In this document: positions 1 to 12,780 of the stretch, piece by piece
Position numbering within the stretch: the first letter of the stretch is position 1
How the letters are laid out: each line of letters opens with the position of its first letter
Source: Luscinia megarhynchos
Taxonomy: Eukaryota; Chordata; Aves; Passeriformes; Turdidae
Assembly (NCBI GenBank): GCA_034336665.1
Contig: CM067568.1
Coordinates: forward strand, 44,682,770-44,746,769
Direction of reading: 5' to 3'
Length of the DNA: 64,000 nucleotides
Notes under the pieces: generated by a model
What the model saw: the letters and a program-made list of their open reading frames with translations, nothing else
What the model was told of the DNA's origin: nothing
The model's database searches: none
Position numbers and translations under genes: made by a program

Positions 1-3000
1 AGTGAATATCCTAGGGTAGAAGCCAGAGGATATTTGAAAGAGTTGGTAATTTCTTTAATAGTAATAAATTGGGTTTTGAACTGAAGTGAACAAGTATCCC
101 AATAAATGGCAGATCTGCAGATTAGGTAGATACCAAGCAAACCTCTTCCAGTCTCATAGATGATTAGGCACAGTTGTTATGTAGCAGTAAATGAGTGTGT
201 TAGCTGTCTATCTGACTGATGACTATAACCAGGAGCAGAGCACACTTCAGAGCACAGCACCGCCCTTTAGGCTCTCAAACTGTTAAACTCCAGGAGAAAA
301 ACCCACGAACATCTAACACAAAAAATAATATTGTAGCATGTGGTTAAATTTGTCCCACACTCCTGTGGAGACCAGCACAGTGTAGCAATGCTACAGGAAC
401 AACGTTGAGAAGCAAGTCTCCCAGCATTGCCACCAGGGAATCTCAAAAAGAGATTGTAAGTTGTCTTTTCCAGCATCCCTGTAGGTGAGGGACAAAGCCT
501 GGCAATGGGCACCACAGCTTCCTTTGTGGTGTTTTCTTGTTTTGATCTTTCATAGAAGTTTCATTGACTGGGAAATCTTGCACATATCTACTCTGAAGAG
601 CTGCTTTCGTTTCACTTGCCTTAAAAGTCAGCATCCACAGAAACAGTGAAAAAACTATTCACAGTGCAACCTTTTTCTGACAAAAACAACTCCTAAAATT
701 GTGGCTGAAGTACAATATGAAAACTGTTCTAATAATCTGAAAATTAATCAAAATTGTTTCTGAATATTATTTATTTATAGATCTCTAAATATGATCTATT
801 TCAAAAAGAGATTCTTCAACAAATACTTGCCCTAAAATTTGCAGCATTTAAAATGAACACAATATTTGAATAGGAACCAATTGAATCGACTGAGAAATCC
901 ATAAATAGTCATTAAAAAGCATTCCCCACTTTACTAGTTTGCAGTGGGACTTGCAACAATAATGCTGTCATGAAAGAAATGGATGGAGGGGAGTAAAAAG
1001 AATATCTGTGCATGGGATGCTTTGTACTTCTGTCCTGCCAAGTATTTGTTGTCCATAAGTCTATAAATATTTAATTGTGGGCTCCCATGGCTCTTACTCA
1101 GATTGTCCAGTTTTCCTGGCTCCCCATAGCTCCCCCCTGCTCCATGCTAACTTCACATTTACTTGAAAATATACAACCTGGAAAAACTGACAGCCTGCTG
1201 TTGTTCAGAAGTTGCCAAATGTGCTCTGCTTATTCTCATCTTTGTTAAAAAATGTTTAAAAGAATAATTTCCTCCAGACATTCTGTTAGGAGACAAAATA
1301 CCACCATAATTTCATAAAGGTTTTACTGATTTTCTTGTGAATTGAAATTTTAGTCCAGAGTATTTAGCTGTCTAGGAATCTCTGGGCAACATCAACAAAA
1401 TTAGTTTCTCAAGGGTTTTGACATAAAATTTAACGAATATTTCCTAATAGCTCATCCATTTTTTTAGATATTAATAAATCAAAATTCCTACACAAATATA
1501 CCAGATGCCCTGACAATCAGCATATATGATGCTGTCCACCTTACATAGCTGAATTAAAGACAAGTAGATTCAATCAGTAAATTAAGTCAGGAAGTAAAAC
1601 AGATTCTTAGTGTCAAAGAAGATATCTTGTACTATGGTATAGTTACAAAAGCGTAGCTAAATTGTGAAGTAGCCTTGCTGATTTATTTTCCATCAAATTA
1701 ATTTATAAAGGAAGGTAATTTCTTAAGTAGCTCAGGATATTCTTTTCTGTATTAAACACTTGCACACATGGAAAATACAATCAGAGAGAAATGGTCTTAG
1801 GGCTAACAAAACTAAGTACTCAAAATTTTAAAAAAACCCAAACAATTAAGGTTATCCATGAAACTTGAGACTGGCCTATTGCAAATATGATAGCAAAACA
1901 TCATGACACTGTCCTACCTCATTCTATACTGCCCTCAGCATCTTTCCAGCAACGTATTAAACATTTCATTGCAACTTCCCTTTTGAATGCAACATTCTGT
2001 CCATACTCCTAGTCACTACCCACTACCCAGCTCTTGCTCCAAAGCCAGAATTACCATTTTCCCATGACACTTAGGTGTCTGAGTGCTTCACTAATACTAT
2101 GTGCTTTTAAGGACACACAGTGAATTGAGGACATGCTTTATCCTCACCAAACAAAAGGAGCCGAGGTGCACTGAAGTGCAAAGCAGCATTTCTGAGAGTT
2201 CAATCTGAGACATTTTCATTTGTCAGAATCAGAATCATGCCTGATGTGTGGTACAAAGACACCTTGTCAGTAAGAGCATCCTTCAGGTCTGAAAGCCAGT
2301 CTGAGCCTCTGGGTCAGGCCATTGTTGTCCAACGCTGTTGGAAGAAGTGACTGCCTGTAGACAGCTGAGTCTGAGTGGTTGATCCCACCCCACACAGGGC
2401 TCCATGCAGAGACCAAGAGCTCTTGTTTTCCAAGGCAGTCATTGCCTGGCAAGTCAGCTTCTTTTTTCAGCCCCCATATCACTGGCTGTGCATTGCCTTG
2501 TTCATGCAGAAGAAGAAAAATACATAAACTATGCAGCATTTCTTTCATTGCATCACACCAATTCATGCCCAGAGCAGCAGGGAAGAGAACAAACTGAAGA
2601 AAACAGGGTGATTTCATGCTAGGACCACAAAATAGGGGGGTGCTGGTGATGGTGATGGCTTCTGAAAGGAGAGTAGGGGAATAAAAGTGGCAAACCCCTT
2701 CAATTGCAGCACTTTGTGCTTTCCTGCATAACCTTGTACTTTCATAGCTGTTTCAATCCTGTAATTTATTACCACAAAAGGGAAAACAGAACTATATCCC
2801 CAGCACAGGAAACTCAGTTGTGTGGCATCATGGTGACACCCCAGTGAGTCATCATCTGAGCTGCTGCCACTGGGTTCCACGCAGAGCTCTGTGACCCTGA
2901 CGTAGCAGAGGAGCAGCAAGGAAAGCTCTTCCACTTCCTCAGCCAGCCCAGCATGGGGAGAGCTCTTTGCCCACAGATTTGCAGAGATGTGGATTCAGGA

Positions 3001-3555
3001 CTGTGGGAGCAGCTCAGGGCTCTGCAGGAGGCTGTGCTTTAATTGTCCTAAGCTTTTCCACCCATCCCCTGTAACCATGACCCCATACCTCCTGTTCTCT
3101 TCCTGGCCTGCCTGCTCCCTTCCTCTCCATTTTATTCTCTACCCATGTCAGGCCCAGCTTGTACCTCTGAGACTTTGCCAGTTTTCCTTGTCCCACAGTC
3201 CTTGCTCCTTTTTCATTTCTGCACTCATGGGCTAACCCTAATAGGGAACTCACCCCACCAGCCCCTGGCTTGCTCTCCTCACCAGTGGGATGGAGGAGAG
3301 AATCAGAAGAATGAAAGTGAGAAAATTCATGGGTTGAGATATAGAGAATTTGATCAAGAAAGATCATGCATGTGCACAAATAAAGCACAACAAGGAATTA
3401 ATTCACTAATCTCCCTTGGGCAGGCATGCCCTAGAAAGGCAGGGCTCCATCCCACATAATGATTATTTGAGTAAACAAACACAGTAACTCCAACAACATC
3501 CCCCCTTCCCTCTTCTTCCCCCAGACTTTATTGCTGAGCATGTTACCATGTGGTA
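1..3555. other. Unique non-coding DNA, no gene seen
   Basis: This stretch is AT-rich with many short A and T runs and stops in every frame. The longer open frames near 2267-2934 lie on both strands and overlap each other, and none resembles a known protein. I see no repeat family, RNA gene or CpG cluster. It is most likely intergenic or intronic sequence. Confidence 0.6.
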
Positions 3556-3712
3556 TGGAATATCATAGGATGGTTTGGGTTGGAAGAGATCTAAAAGATC
3601 ATCTAGTTCCAACAGTTCTTCCACTAGACTGGGTTGCTCAGTGTTCCCATCCAGCCTGGCCTCTTGAACACTGCCAAGGATGGGGCATCCACACTTTTTC
3701 TGGGTAGTTCCC
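3556..3712 (-). mobile_element. CR1 LINE fragment (3' end), truncated
   Basis: The plus strand reads as the reverse complement of the avian CR1 3' end. It starts with one TCATAGGATGG unit, the 8-bp terminal repeat type of CR1, then GGTTTGGGTTGGAAGAGAT, ATCATCTAGTTCCAAC, CCCATCCAGCCTGGCC and GGATGGGGCATCCACA. The element therefore lies on the minus strand with its 3' end at the left. Only about 155 bp of a LINE that is about 4.5 kb when complete is present, which is the usual 5' truncation. It has several differences from the consensus I know, including a deletion after CCAAC, so it is an old, dead copy. Confidence 0.9.
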
Positions 3713-3786
3713 TTTGCACAGTTGGAGTTGGCTCTGCTGGCTGCCCTTCCTCACAGTCTCTGTGCTTCCCCAGCCTGCTCGCTGGT

Positions 3787-3809
3787 GGGGTGGGGTGGGG
3801 TGGGGTGGG
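3787..3809 (+). repeat. (GGGGT)n short tandem repeat, G-quadruplex motif
   Basis: Four perfect GGGGT units followed by GGG give five G runs separated by single T loops, a textbook intramolecular G-quadruplex motif on the plus strand. It sits about 75 bp beyond the truncated end of the CR1 fragment. Formation in the cell is not shown by sequence alone. Confidence 0.85.
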
Positions 3810-3812
3810 AGG

Positions 3813-6800
3813 CCAAAAAAATCCTGATGTTGTGCAAGCACGGCTCAGTGATAGCTAAAACATCGCCTTGTTATCAACATTTTTTTGTGTCACAAATCCA
3901 AAACCGAGAAGCATATGAGCAACTATGAAGAAAATGAACTCTACCCCAGCCCTAATCAGTGCGTCAGCCCATCTATTTCTCCCAATGATCAGGACTGCCA
4001 ATGATACATCTTCTTCCAGATCTCTATTCTCACAACTTTTGGTCCTGATTAGTTGATTTCTCACCAAACAACTTTATTCTCTATGTTGCCTGAAACAGGA
4101 TGGTCACTCAGGTCAGGGCACAGATGAAAGTTTTCCTGTGCTCTGCTCAGGCCCAGGCTGCAGGTGTGGATCTGAGCCTTGCTTGACTTGCCTGACTCGC
4201 AGCAGCAGAGAGCTGTGGTTGCAAAAAATGAAAGATGCAGCACAGGCTGCCCCAAGCTTCAGGCTGGAGATACTTAGTGGAGATCCTTAGCCTAGGGTGA
4301 GGCAGCTGTTGGAAAGAAGTCTACCTTGGTCATGAGTGCTGGCTGAGAGGGCCCACTGCTCTGCCTCACCACTTTCCTGAAACACTGCTTTTGTCTCAGA
4401 AGAGACAAAAGGTTGCTTTTGTAAACATGGAGTGCACCACTCATATCTTCTGCACCACTCTCATGCCTTCGTGCATTCAAGAAGAGCTTTGCTGTCCATT
4501 TCTGAGCAGAATCATACTAGATGTCAGCTTAAGCAGTCACTTCACCCACCACTGATATCCAGCCATCTTGAACCTAAAACGAGGCAGGTTTGTAAGAGAC
4601 AGCCTTTGCACATGGGCTGTTCCCAGCAGACATCAATGCACTGCATTTTGAGCTGGGGTCAGTAACGTGGTGCAGAACGAGTCTGAGACAGAGAGGAAAG
4701 TGATACCAGGGACTGACACAGAGATCCCTCCCAGCCTTCTTCTCCTACCAACTCTCCTCTCCCTTTGTCTTCCCTTCTTACCTAATCTCCATCTCTTCTT
4801 ATATGTCATGACACACTTCACCTATTCTACAAAGCCCACCTCACTGACCCTAATTCTGTTAATAGGCAGCTTTAGATTAGGCTATCAGTTCCTATTTGCT
4901 AAACTACTGCAGGAGTACCCACACTGAAAAAGTACAATTAGCTCTCAATTGCAGAAGTATGCCTGCACAAAAAGTCGCATCAAGTTTGACCACACTGATA
5001 TTATTTTCATAGTTTGAAGTTTTATGAAGCAATATTTATAATAATGTCATTTTAGCACTCTGTATTTAAACACCTTAGGCCTGATTCCATACAGTAGGTA
5101 GTTGCTATTTGGGGGAAAATGACTTCCTTCTCTGATGTGCCAAAAAGCTTTTTCATAGCACTAGTGAGTATGTATAAATGAAAAGGTAGTATCTAATAAA
5201 ATATATATAGCTAGGTACCTATTGCAGACTTTGCAGTACATTGCTTGCTATGAAATAATGGAATGTAATTTAATGCTTCTCTTTTTAATAGGATTGGGAA
5301 GAATTCAGATTCTTGTTTACAATTAATGTCCATCACATACAAGCTACTTCACACCACCAGTCAAATGTTATTAGTTCAAGGATGAAGTATGAAGCTGTCA
5401 GTTTGCAGGTTGTTAATTACTAGAACAATGCTGAGCGTCACATGCAGCTTTAGTTCCTCAGATATTACCCAGAGGTCACATAATCCACTTGCATGGCAAT
5501 GTAGGTATCTTTACTGATTTACAACATGCCAGGTATTGTCTTTTTCAAATTCAAGATTAACTTCATATGAACAGTTAATACAGTAACAATTGCAACCAAC
5601 ATTAGGTCACAGAGCTGAATTGGTGAGAAAACGGAACAAATTTTTTAGGGCTGTTGCTGGCTGCACTCTGTTGACTGCTAGTTTGGGAATTTATTTCATC
5701 TCTTCAGTTTTACTTTATTAGATTGGCAAAGTCCTCTTACCTGCAGCTTTTCTAATGAATTTGGTATACTTCTTGCTGAGTCAAGAGGTTGCTGTTAAAT
5801 ATTTCAGTCTGGGATTTGACCCATTTTGCAAACTTATCACCTTCCAGCAAATTTAATCTTAATTTTATGTTTCCAAATAAGAAAACTTCATCACTCGTTT
5901 CAGCACAAACCAGTGAAAGCACCACTCTGTGATCATTGTGTTCTGTTCCTGCACTGACAGACAGCTCAGTGCCCATGAAACTCTGGCAATTAGGTATGAT
6001 TAGCTGAACAAGGCAAATTCATCATTAGCTCAGAATTTCTTTCATTCTGGTGATCTAGGTCGGACAAAATTTTACAAAATGAGGCTTTGTGGTTTATCTT
6101 AATTTTTTATTATACCCTCTATAGAAAGAGAAGAAAGGCTTAAAAGGAAAAAATGTTACTGCCATAAATAAAGGTAAAAAAGCCTGACTGACGGACTTAG
6201 GGAGAAATAAAAGATGAGTGTGTTTGGCAAAGCACTCGCACAGAAGAGCTCTGCTAAGGATGATGAGAGATTTCTGCAGAGCCAGCTCTGGGAGAATCCC
6301 TGCAGAGAATAGAGGCAAGTGGGGGCAGAAGTGTGTGAGGGAAGATCTAAAATAGATAAAAAATGTGAAACATGCAAATGGCCTTGGGAATGCAACCTAC
6401 TACAAATGATAGCAGCCCTGCTGCAGAGGAAAAGCTGCCACAGCCTGCGCTAAGCTGAGCAAGGGTTTAGTGACTTGGGAGGAGTGGGTTGCAATCCTTT
6501 GTGTTTCCAGTTCCAGCCGTGACTAGGGATGGCTTGGCTTTCTGCCTAGTCTTCAAAGCTGACTATGTCTCCTGTGCTGCAATCCACATTTCCAAGCTGG
6601 GTACTATTTTTTAAGGTGTTTTCTCTATATCCAGTTATTGCCCACATGCAATTCTCCTCTTTTTTTAAATATTAGCAGACTGCAGTTTAGGACCGAAATC
6701 TTACAAGGGACTAAGCTTGAATATGAGCTAGTTGATTGAAAACTGTCAGATGAGAGCTTAAAACATATATGGAGCAGTTATGAGAGGTTTAAAAGACAGA

Positions 6801-7059
6801 ACTATATTTTCCAGTTCCTTTTTTAACCTCTAGCCCTATTTTTCTATTTCATCCCACCAGTTTTAAAACCAGTGAAACAGAGACTACAAAGAAGATATAG
6901 CAGGTCCCAAATAAACACTTAGTGGCAAAATCAAATGCAAGCACTTTCCTCATTTTGAATAGTTTAGGAAATGGTCTAGAGAAAGGAATATGGTGCAGAG
7001 ACATCCAGCCCAAGTCCATCAATGCAGATGGGACTTGCAAGTTGAGTTACTGCCAGCAA
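3813..7059. other. Unique non-coding DNA with a polypyrimidine tract
   Basis: No exon or repeat family is recognised. A pyrimidine-rich run at about 4725-4801 (TCTCCT and CCCTTCT type) keeps both strands open and explains the complementary frames there. From about 4920 to 6200 the sequence is AT-rich with no open frame of note. Short frames at 5752-5976 and 6094-6395 show no domain, start context or splice pattern that would support a gene. Confidence 0.55.
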
Positions 7060-7970
7060 ACATCTTCTCTCAGTCTGCAGACAAGACCTCCTTGTAATGT
7101 TCCCTTACCTATGGCTGCCTATTTCCCTTTCCCAGGTGTTGCTATGCTACTGTCTTCAGTCTGATGGTACTCAGTTGCTAAAGAGATGTCCTTGTTTTCA
7201 GCAGGCTGAGGACACACAGCAGGGACTTTTAACAACATGGCTCTGCAGGCCACCCTGCAGACAGAGCCCAAGGCTCCATGTGCTGCACTGTGACCAGGGG
7301 CAAGGTTTGGCACAGTGTCCTGATTGTCACCCTTTAGGAGGGACAGGGACTCACTGCTGTGGTGGCACACGTGCTGGCCTGCTGGAGACGGGCTCAGGTA
7401 CCTGCTGGGCATCATTCACTTCCTGGGTAGGTTTTGCAGCCTGTGCCAAGCACTCTGCTGCTGCCATCAGCACAGGCAGCTGATGAGCCCAGCCTAAACC
7501 AGCCATGAGAGCCCTACACAATGCTCTGGCTGCTGGGGGTTACCTAAAGTTCATTCTGGCTGCTCCACAGGACTGGGCTGGAAAAAGGGATTTATTGTTA
7601 TTGTTGATATCATTATTCAAGCAAACACTCTGCTGTGAGGTCCCCACTCACTGTTTTATTGTCCTTCATAAGGAAGTCGGCCATGGAGCCGGTTCCTTCC
7701 TGCCCAGCCAAAATTTCCCTGTGCCCACAGGAGCAGAGCAGCCCCTGGGCTGGATCCTGTGGCCACCTGATTGCTGCCCCCAGCCCAGCACTTGCAGCTC
7801 ACTGGCCCATGCACCGAAGTGCCCAGCCCAGGGAAATGGGACAGGACATTTGCATGTTGGCAGCTGGGAAGGACTGGAGGAAGCTGGTCTCTGCTCAGCA
7901 GCTCCCAGTGCTGCAGCCTGGGACATAAACACAGGGAAGGAAACACCTTACAGCTGGATGCTGGCTGTAC
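7060..7970. other. GC-richer block with overlapping open frames, probably non-coding
   Basis: This roughly 900-bp block is visibly richer in G and C than its flanks but has very few CpG, so it is not a CpG island. It holds frames of 128 codons (7097-7483) and 179 codons (7505-8044) on the plus strand and frames of 98 and 119 codons on the minus strand. Open frames on both strands over the same bases point to low stop density rather than selection for coding. No domain, signal peptide or known exon is recognised. Confidence 0.45.
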
Positions 7971-10900
7971 ACAGCTTTGTGAATGAAACATTGGCAGCTG
8001 AACCATCAAAAACAACTGGCAACTTCAGGTTTAAACTTCATTAGTGGCCTCTCTCTTGTTAATCAAATGAAAGACCTCTATCTCCCTCTGAGCCTCAAGT
8101 ACAGTATATTTGATATTCATATGCAGAGGGAAATTTTAAAATTTTACACTTTTAAACCTCTACACCCCCAGCTGTTTATATCATGTCAGTCACGTGGTTC
8201 CTGTTTCTTTTCCTTTCTAGATCAACAGAAACATCTTTGGTGCTTTTATGATTGGTTTATATAAAAATTATCAGGAAAACAAATGCCAGAAAATAATGGT
8301 AATTTAAATCAAGTGCTAATTGTAGAAGGACAAATGTGTAGGAGGGTCCCAGGGTAAACCAAGAAACAAAAGTTTTCCTGGCATTGGAAAAACACAGCTC
8401 TGGAGCCACCTGTCTGTGAATCACCACAGGAGAAAAAAAATGGCTAAATTTTGCTCAATTACCAAATGGAGTAGGCTATGTGACCTGGATCCAAACACCA
8501 AAACCAAGCCTATGTATCATCTTCATTATGGCACTTGAAGGAAGGTTAAGTAGCCAGGTCTGCCTATTATAGTGTATTTCAGTAAGACTTTTATGGCAAA
8601 ATCATTGTTTTCCTTTGTCCAACCAGTCTCCCTTTCCTAACTGAAAAGTTGTCCCATTTTTTTGGCTTGAATTTGGCTGTAGATTTTAAATCTTGTGTAG
8701 CAATTACAGATCATGCTCAATATGCCCACAGCAAACTAAGCAGAAGAAGGGCTTTCAATCAAATCCATCAAATTCTGGCTGTCTTATGCAGCTCCCTTGT
8801 TTTGTTTTGGGCTTTTTTTTCCCAGTTAAACCCTGAGTGTTTTGCAGTGATGCTATTGGGGAACTGCCTGCCTGCTTATAAACAGCACTGTCACATTATT
8901 TCCATTTATTTCCATATGTCCAAGTGATTAACTCAGCTTCTGCCTGTCTTCATTTTGTCTTTTTTTAGATAACTAGCAGAGTTTCTTAAGTGTGTACTCA
9001 GGTCAATGAGCTCAAGAGCTAATGCTCAAAAAGGAGGACTTACTAGGAAATAAAAAGAAGAGCTCAGTAAGGATTTATGACCCTCTGTCTGGTGAGGTTG
9101 AAGGCTGATCTGAGGCAATAGTGACAGGTAGGCTATTATCATATGCCAAATATTTAATTTTTTTGCTGGAACAAGTTTGATAGTGACAGTTGACTTCCCC
9201 CAGGGCAAGTGGCCTCTTATGGATGCTATCTTCACTGTCAGCCTCGTTGGAAGTCTTGAAGGACAAGCTGAGACCTAATTGGGAGCTGGATAGCAAAGGG
9301 CTCATGCATAGGGATGAGCCCTGGTCTGTGGGTAGGTGGGATAAGGAAACCTGGTGTTATGAGTTCCAAGCTGTATCTGTTATGGGGTAATTAGAAGATT
9401 TCAATCTTCAGGGGGGCACAAACTCTGTTATCCAAACAGTCATTGCCTGAATTATTCACAACCCATTTAAAAGGATGAGGAAATTAAATATTAGATATAT
9501 GCACATAAATCATTGTGAGATCTTCCCAGTACCTGCTGTGGTCAAGAACGAAACCCAGCTTCCATTACGATCTCATTTTCTCACCCCTTGCTAACTTAGA
9601 AAATAAAATGAAAAGAGAAACATCATTTTTGGAGCAAATATATTTGGGTTGGTCATTCTCCAAGATTAATATTATGAAGGAATTTGACTATCACCTTTAT
9701 GCCTTCACCCATTAGTGTTTGGTTTGGTTTTTTTTTCCTTTAAAAACAAAATTAACAAAGAAATTTAATACAAAATGTTCAAGAGAACTAGTTCCAGAAT
9801 ATGTCAAAGAGAAGTTTCTAATCACCTCATTGTGCAACACTAGGGTTAATATAAAGTTATATAAAATATTTTCTCTAGTTTAACTCATACCTTGTCGACT
9901 ATCCAGGGACCAGGTTTTCAAAGTCAGTAATATCTCAGTTGAATAGAGAACAGAAACTGCAGAATGGCAACTATTTTGGAAAAATATCCAGTCTCTTTTC
10001 AATGCAGTGTTTTTCTGTAAATCCAGTGCCCACTTGGATGATGTTAGAGGATGCAAGGTCACAGACCAAATGAACTTTAAAAATATACTGCAATAATCTA
10101 GTCTTCTCACACTGAAATGGAGGTGTATCTAATGAGTATCTTGTTGCTATTAAGAAATTGGTAAAATAAAATAAGAGAAACAACTCTAATTGGGTGCTAT
10201 AAAAGTAATCCTAGCATCAAAGAAGGCTCAGGATCTGGGGCTTGGCTCAGGTCCTAAGGACAGTTCAAAAAGCTCTGTGGATGGCTTAGTAAATTCCTAG
10301 GCATCAGCAGTATTTGTAGGCAACAAGATCGGTGGATTCAATGTATGTACATATTTTATGATATGGAAATATTGCAAAATCATTTTACATGGCTTGATCC
10401 ACATGGCTGTGATATGATACCTTCATGGATGGCTGAGTGCCTGCACCATTTTTGACCCAGTGAAGTAGTGAAGGTGTTCACTAGTGTCTGGATTAGCTCT
10501 TACAAATACTCTATCCCCTCAACTATAATGTATGTTAATAGCTGATGTGAACACTGAGTACTTGGAGCTGCACTGATGAGGTCGATATTACCAGGTGCTC
10601 TGCAGTCCTGTGAGGTGCTGAGAGATTTCTAGTGAAGTCAGTGAGAGGGAGACTGTCAGCCTCTGGCTTGCTTGAGGCTTTGCAGAACACAAATTAGGTC
10701 CTATCTACTTCTCTGCACTTCAGCTGGAAATGCTCACTCTTTCGTGCTGGCTAGTTATTGCTCTGCTTTATTACAGCTTATGACAAACTAACAGAGTAAT
10801 AAGAGTCAGGTTTTTTTATAATCATATTGGAGTAGTGATTTAACAGGACATCGTGTTTTCTGGGGAGATTTCACAAAGCTTGTTTTAGTAATTTGGAATG

Positions 10901-12259
10901 AAAACACACAAAGCAGTGCAGTCCCATTACCCAGTTAAAGATCATTGGAACAAATACACAACGTCATATGTAATAGAGTTGGACGGCTTATTTATTTGGA
11001 ATAAAATACTGAAGAATTGCTCCAATTACACTGATGTTTGTTCAGACCATCTTTGAGGGACTTGAAAAGCAAGTACTGTGCTCTCCTTGCTGTTCTTTTC
11101 TGGATTTTTCTTGCTCTCCTCACTCTTGCTTAATCTCCTGGCTTGCTTGGTTCATGGCTACTGCAAGCCATGCAATTTAAGAAAAGATCTGCAACTTGGG
11201 CTGTTGCTTTTTTTTTTACTATTCATATATATTCAAGCAAAAAAGAAAAAAAGGCAGTATTTGAAGATATAGAGAGTCTGCTGACATCACCACAGAGGTG
11301 TTTCTGAGGACCTGGAACCCTGTCAAATGAGGCAGAGAAATAAAATGACACACACTTTTTTCTCCACTCTTTATTCACACAGAAAACATCAGGGTTTGAG
11401 CTCTCTCTGTGTCTGGCAGCCTCCTGGACAGGAACATTTTGTGCAAGACCACACAGGAAAAGATGGCATGCTCCTGAATCTTAAGAAGATAACAGCCCAC
11501 AGGGATGCTGTCCTCCTGGGAGCCTGTCCAGTCCTTAGTGTGCAGACCTGGCTCTTGGTGCCTCTCCCACATTCTTCCTGTCTGCAGCACTTGCTTCTGC
11601 TGTTGGTTTCCTGGCATGAAGTTTTACTTCAGCTGCAGTGGAGGTCCTTGTTCTGTTTCCCAGTGTGGATTTCACATTTCAGTCCTGCAGTAAAAGCCAG
11701 CCTAGGACTTCTCTGGAAGCTGCACGAACTCAGGGACTGGTAGTATTCATCAGGAGAGGATGTGAGCTTGGGAGGTAACCCCCCAGGTGCTTCATCCCTC
11801 AGGATCTGCCCATTCCCATGTAAATCATACCAGGGTTTAGGTTTAATTTCGCTTTCCTCAGATAAATTTTACTTAAGGCTTACAGCTGACTGCCTCTTTC
11901 TGCTTTGCAGCATATAGGATGAACATAATGTGCTCTCTAAAACATTGAATGATATTCAGGAGGACTGCAAAGACTCATGACCTGTTCAAATAATAACTGC
12001 AAACCTCCTGAAAGTCCTGGTAATATTTTAACCAGTCATCCTTTTTCAGGCTAGTGAGAAATCCCTGTATCACCCTATGTCTGCACACGTAGCTCTAGAA
12101 TGATTCATCATGCTTCCCTTCTTCCTCAGAAGCTGCCTGCACAGCCCTGTGGTCCTCACATGTCCTTTTGAAGAACTGAACTGAATCTTTTCAGAATTGC
12201 ACAGAAAAATGTTCACACCATAATCACAAGATGAAAGGGGTTTGGGTGTTTTTTGCAGG
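7971..12259. other. Unique AT-rich non-coding DNA
   Basis: No gene, RNA or repeat family is recognised. Frames such as 11327-11743 (138 codons) have an antisense frame over the same bases and no recognisable protein features. Short homopolymer runs, for example T8 to T9 near 8812 and 9727, are ordinary. Confidence 0.55.
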
Positions 12260-12480
12260 CATTTCGGTATATGCATTTGTTTGCTGCAAGCTATTTCTGG
12301 CTTCAGTGGTGGATATAGTAGTCACAAAAGGGTTAATAACTTCTCTGCAGTTGCTAGGTAATGCTGTCTTATCATTGGGACCACTTACTAGCTAGTGACA
12401 GCCTTTCTGATGATGTAATGCTTAAATAGTCATTGTGGAGTGCATGAAATTGCATTTTTATTTTTCTTGTTTCCTTTAGA
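12260..12480. promoter_or_regulatory. Candidate conserved non-coding element with RFX-like site
   Basis: This block combines AT-rich homeodomain-type words with TGATGATGTAATG (ATF/C-EBP type) and an X-box-like sequence GTTGCTAGGTAAT at 12350-12362. That site differs from the canonical GTTGCTAGGCAAC RFX site at two positions. The block is not repetitive and has no frame. The regulatory reading is inferred from motif content only; conservation has not been tested. Confidence 0.25.
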
Positions 12481-12765
12481 AAGCTAGGAAATGAAACATA
12501 AAATGATATTATGGCTGCATGGATAAATCAACCAAAAGCCAGAAAATACAGGAGATGAACATTAGTCCAAGGAGACATCTTCAGCTCTGAGAAAGTGAGC
12601 TCTTTTGTTAATGTATCATAGTACAGCTTCTGTTGAAAAGTATTGTTTCTTCATAGTTTGTGGACCAAAGTAGATTGAAATGACAAATCCAAATGGTGGG
12701 TCACTTCAATACTAAACATGGAAATATCGAACAGGCTTTATTACAGCTAAAAATTCTTTGTATGC

Positions 12766-12780
12766 TTTTTTTTTTTTTTT
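12766..12780 (+). repeat. T15 homopolymer
   Basis: Fifteen consecutive T residues follow TATGC. No retroposed sequence or target-site duplication was recognised beside it, so it is a simple homopolymer rather than the tail of a processed copy on the other strand. Confidence 0.85.

Noticed and set aside
7505..8044. 179-codon plus-strand frame as a protein-coding gene
   Set aside because: No recognisable domain, overlapped by 88- and 119-codon antisense frames, and located in a stop-poor GC-richer block.
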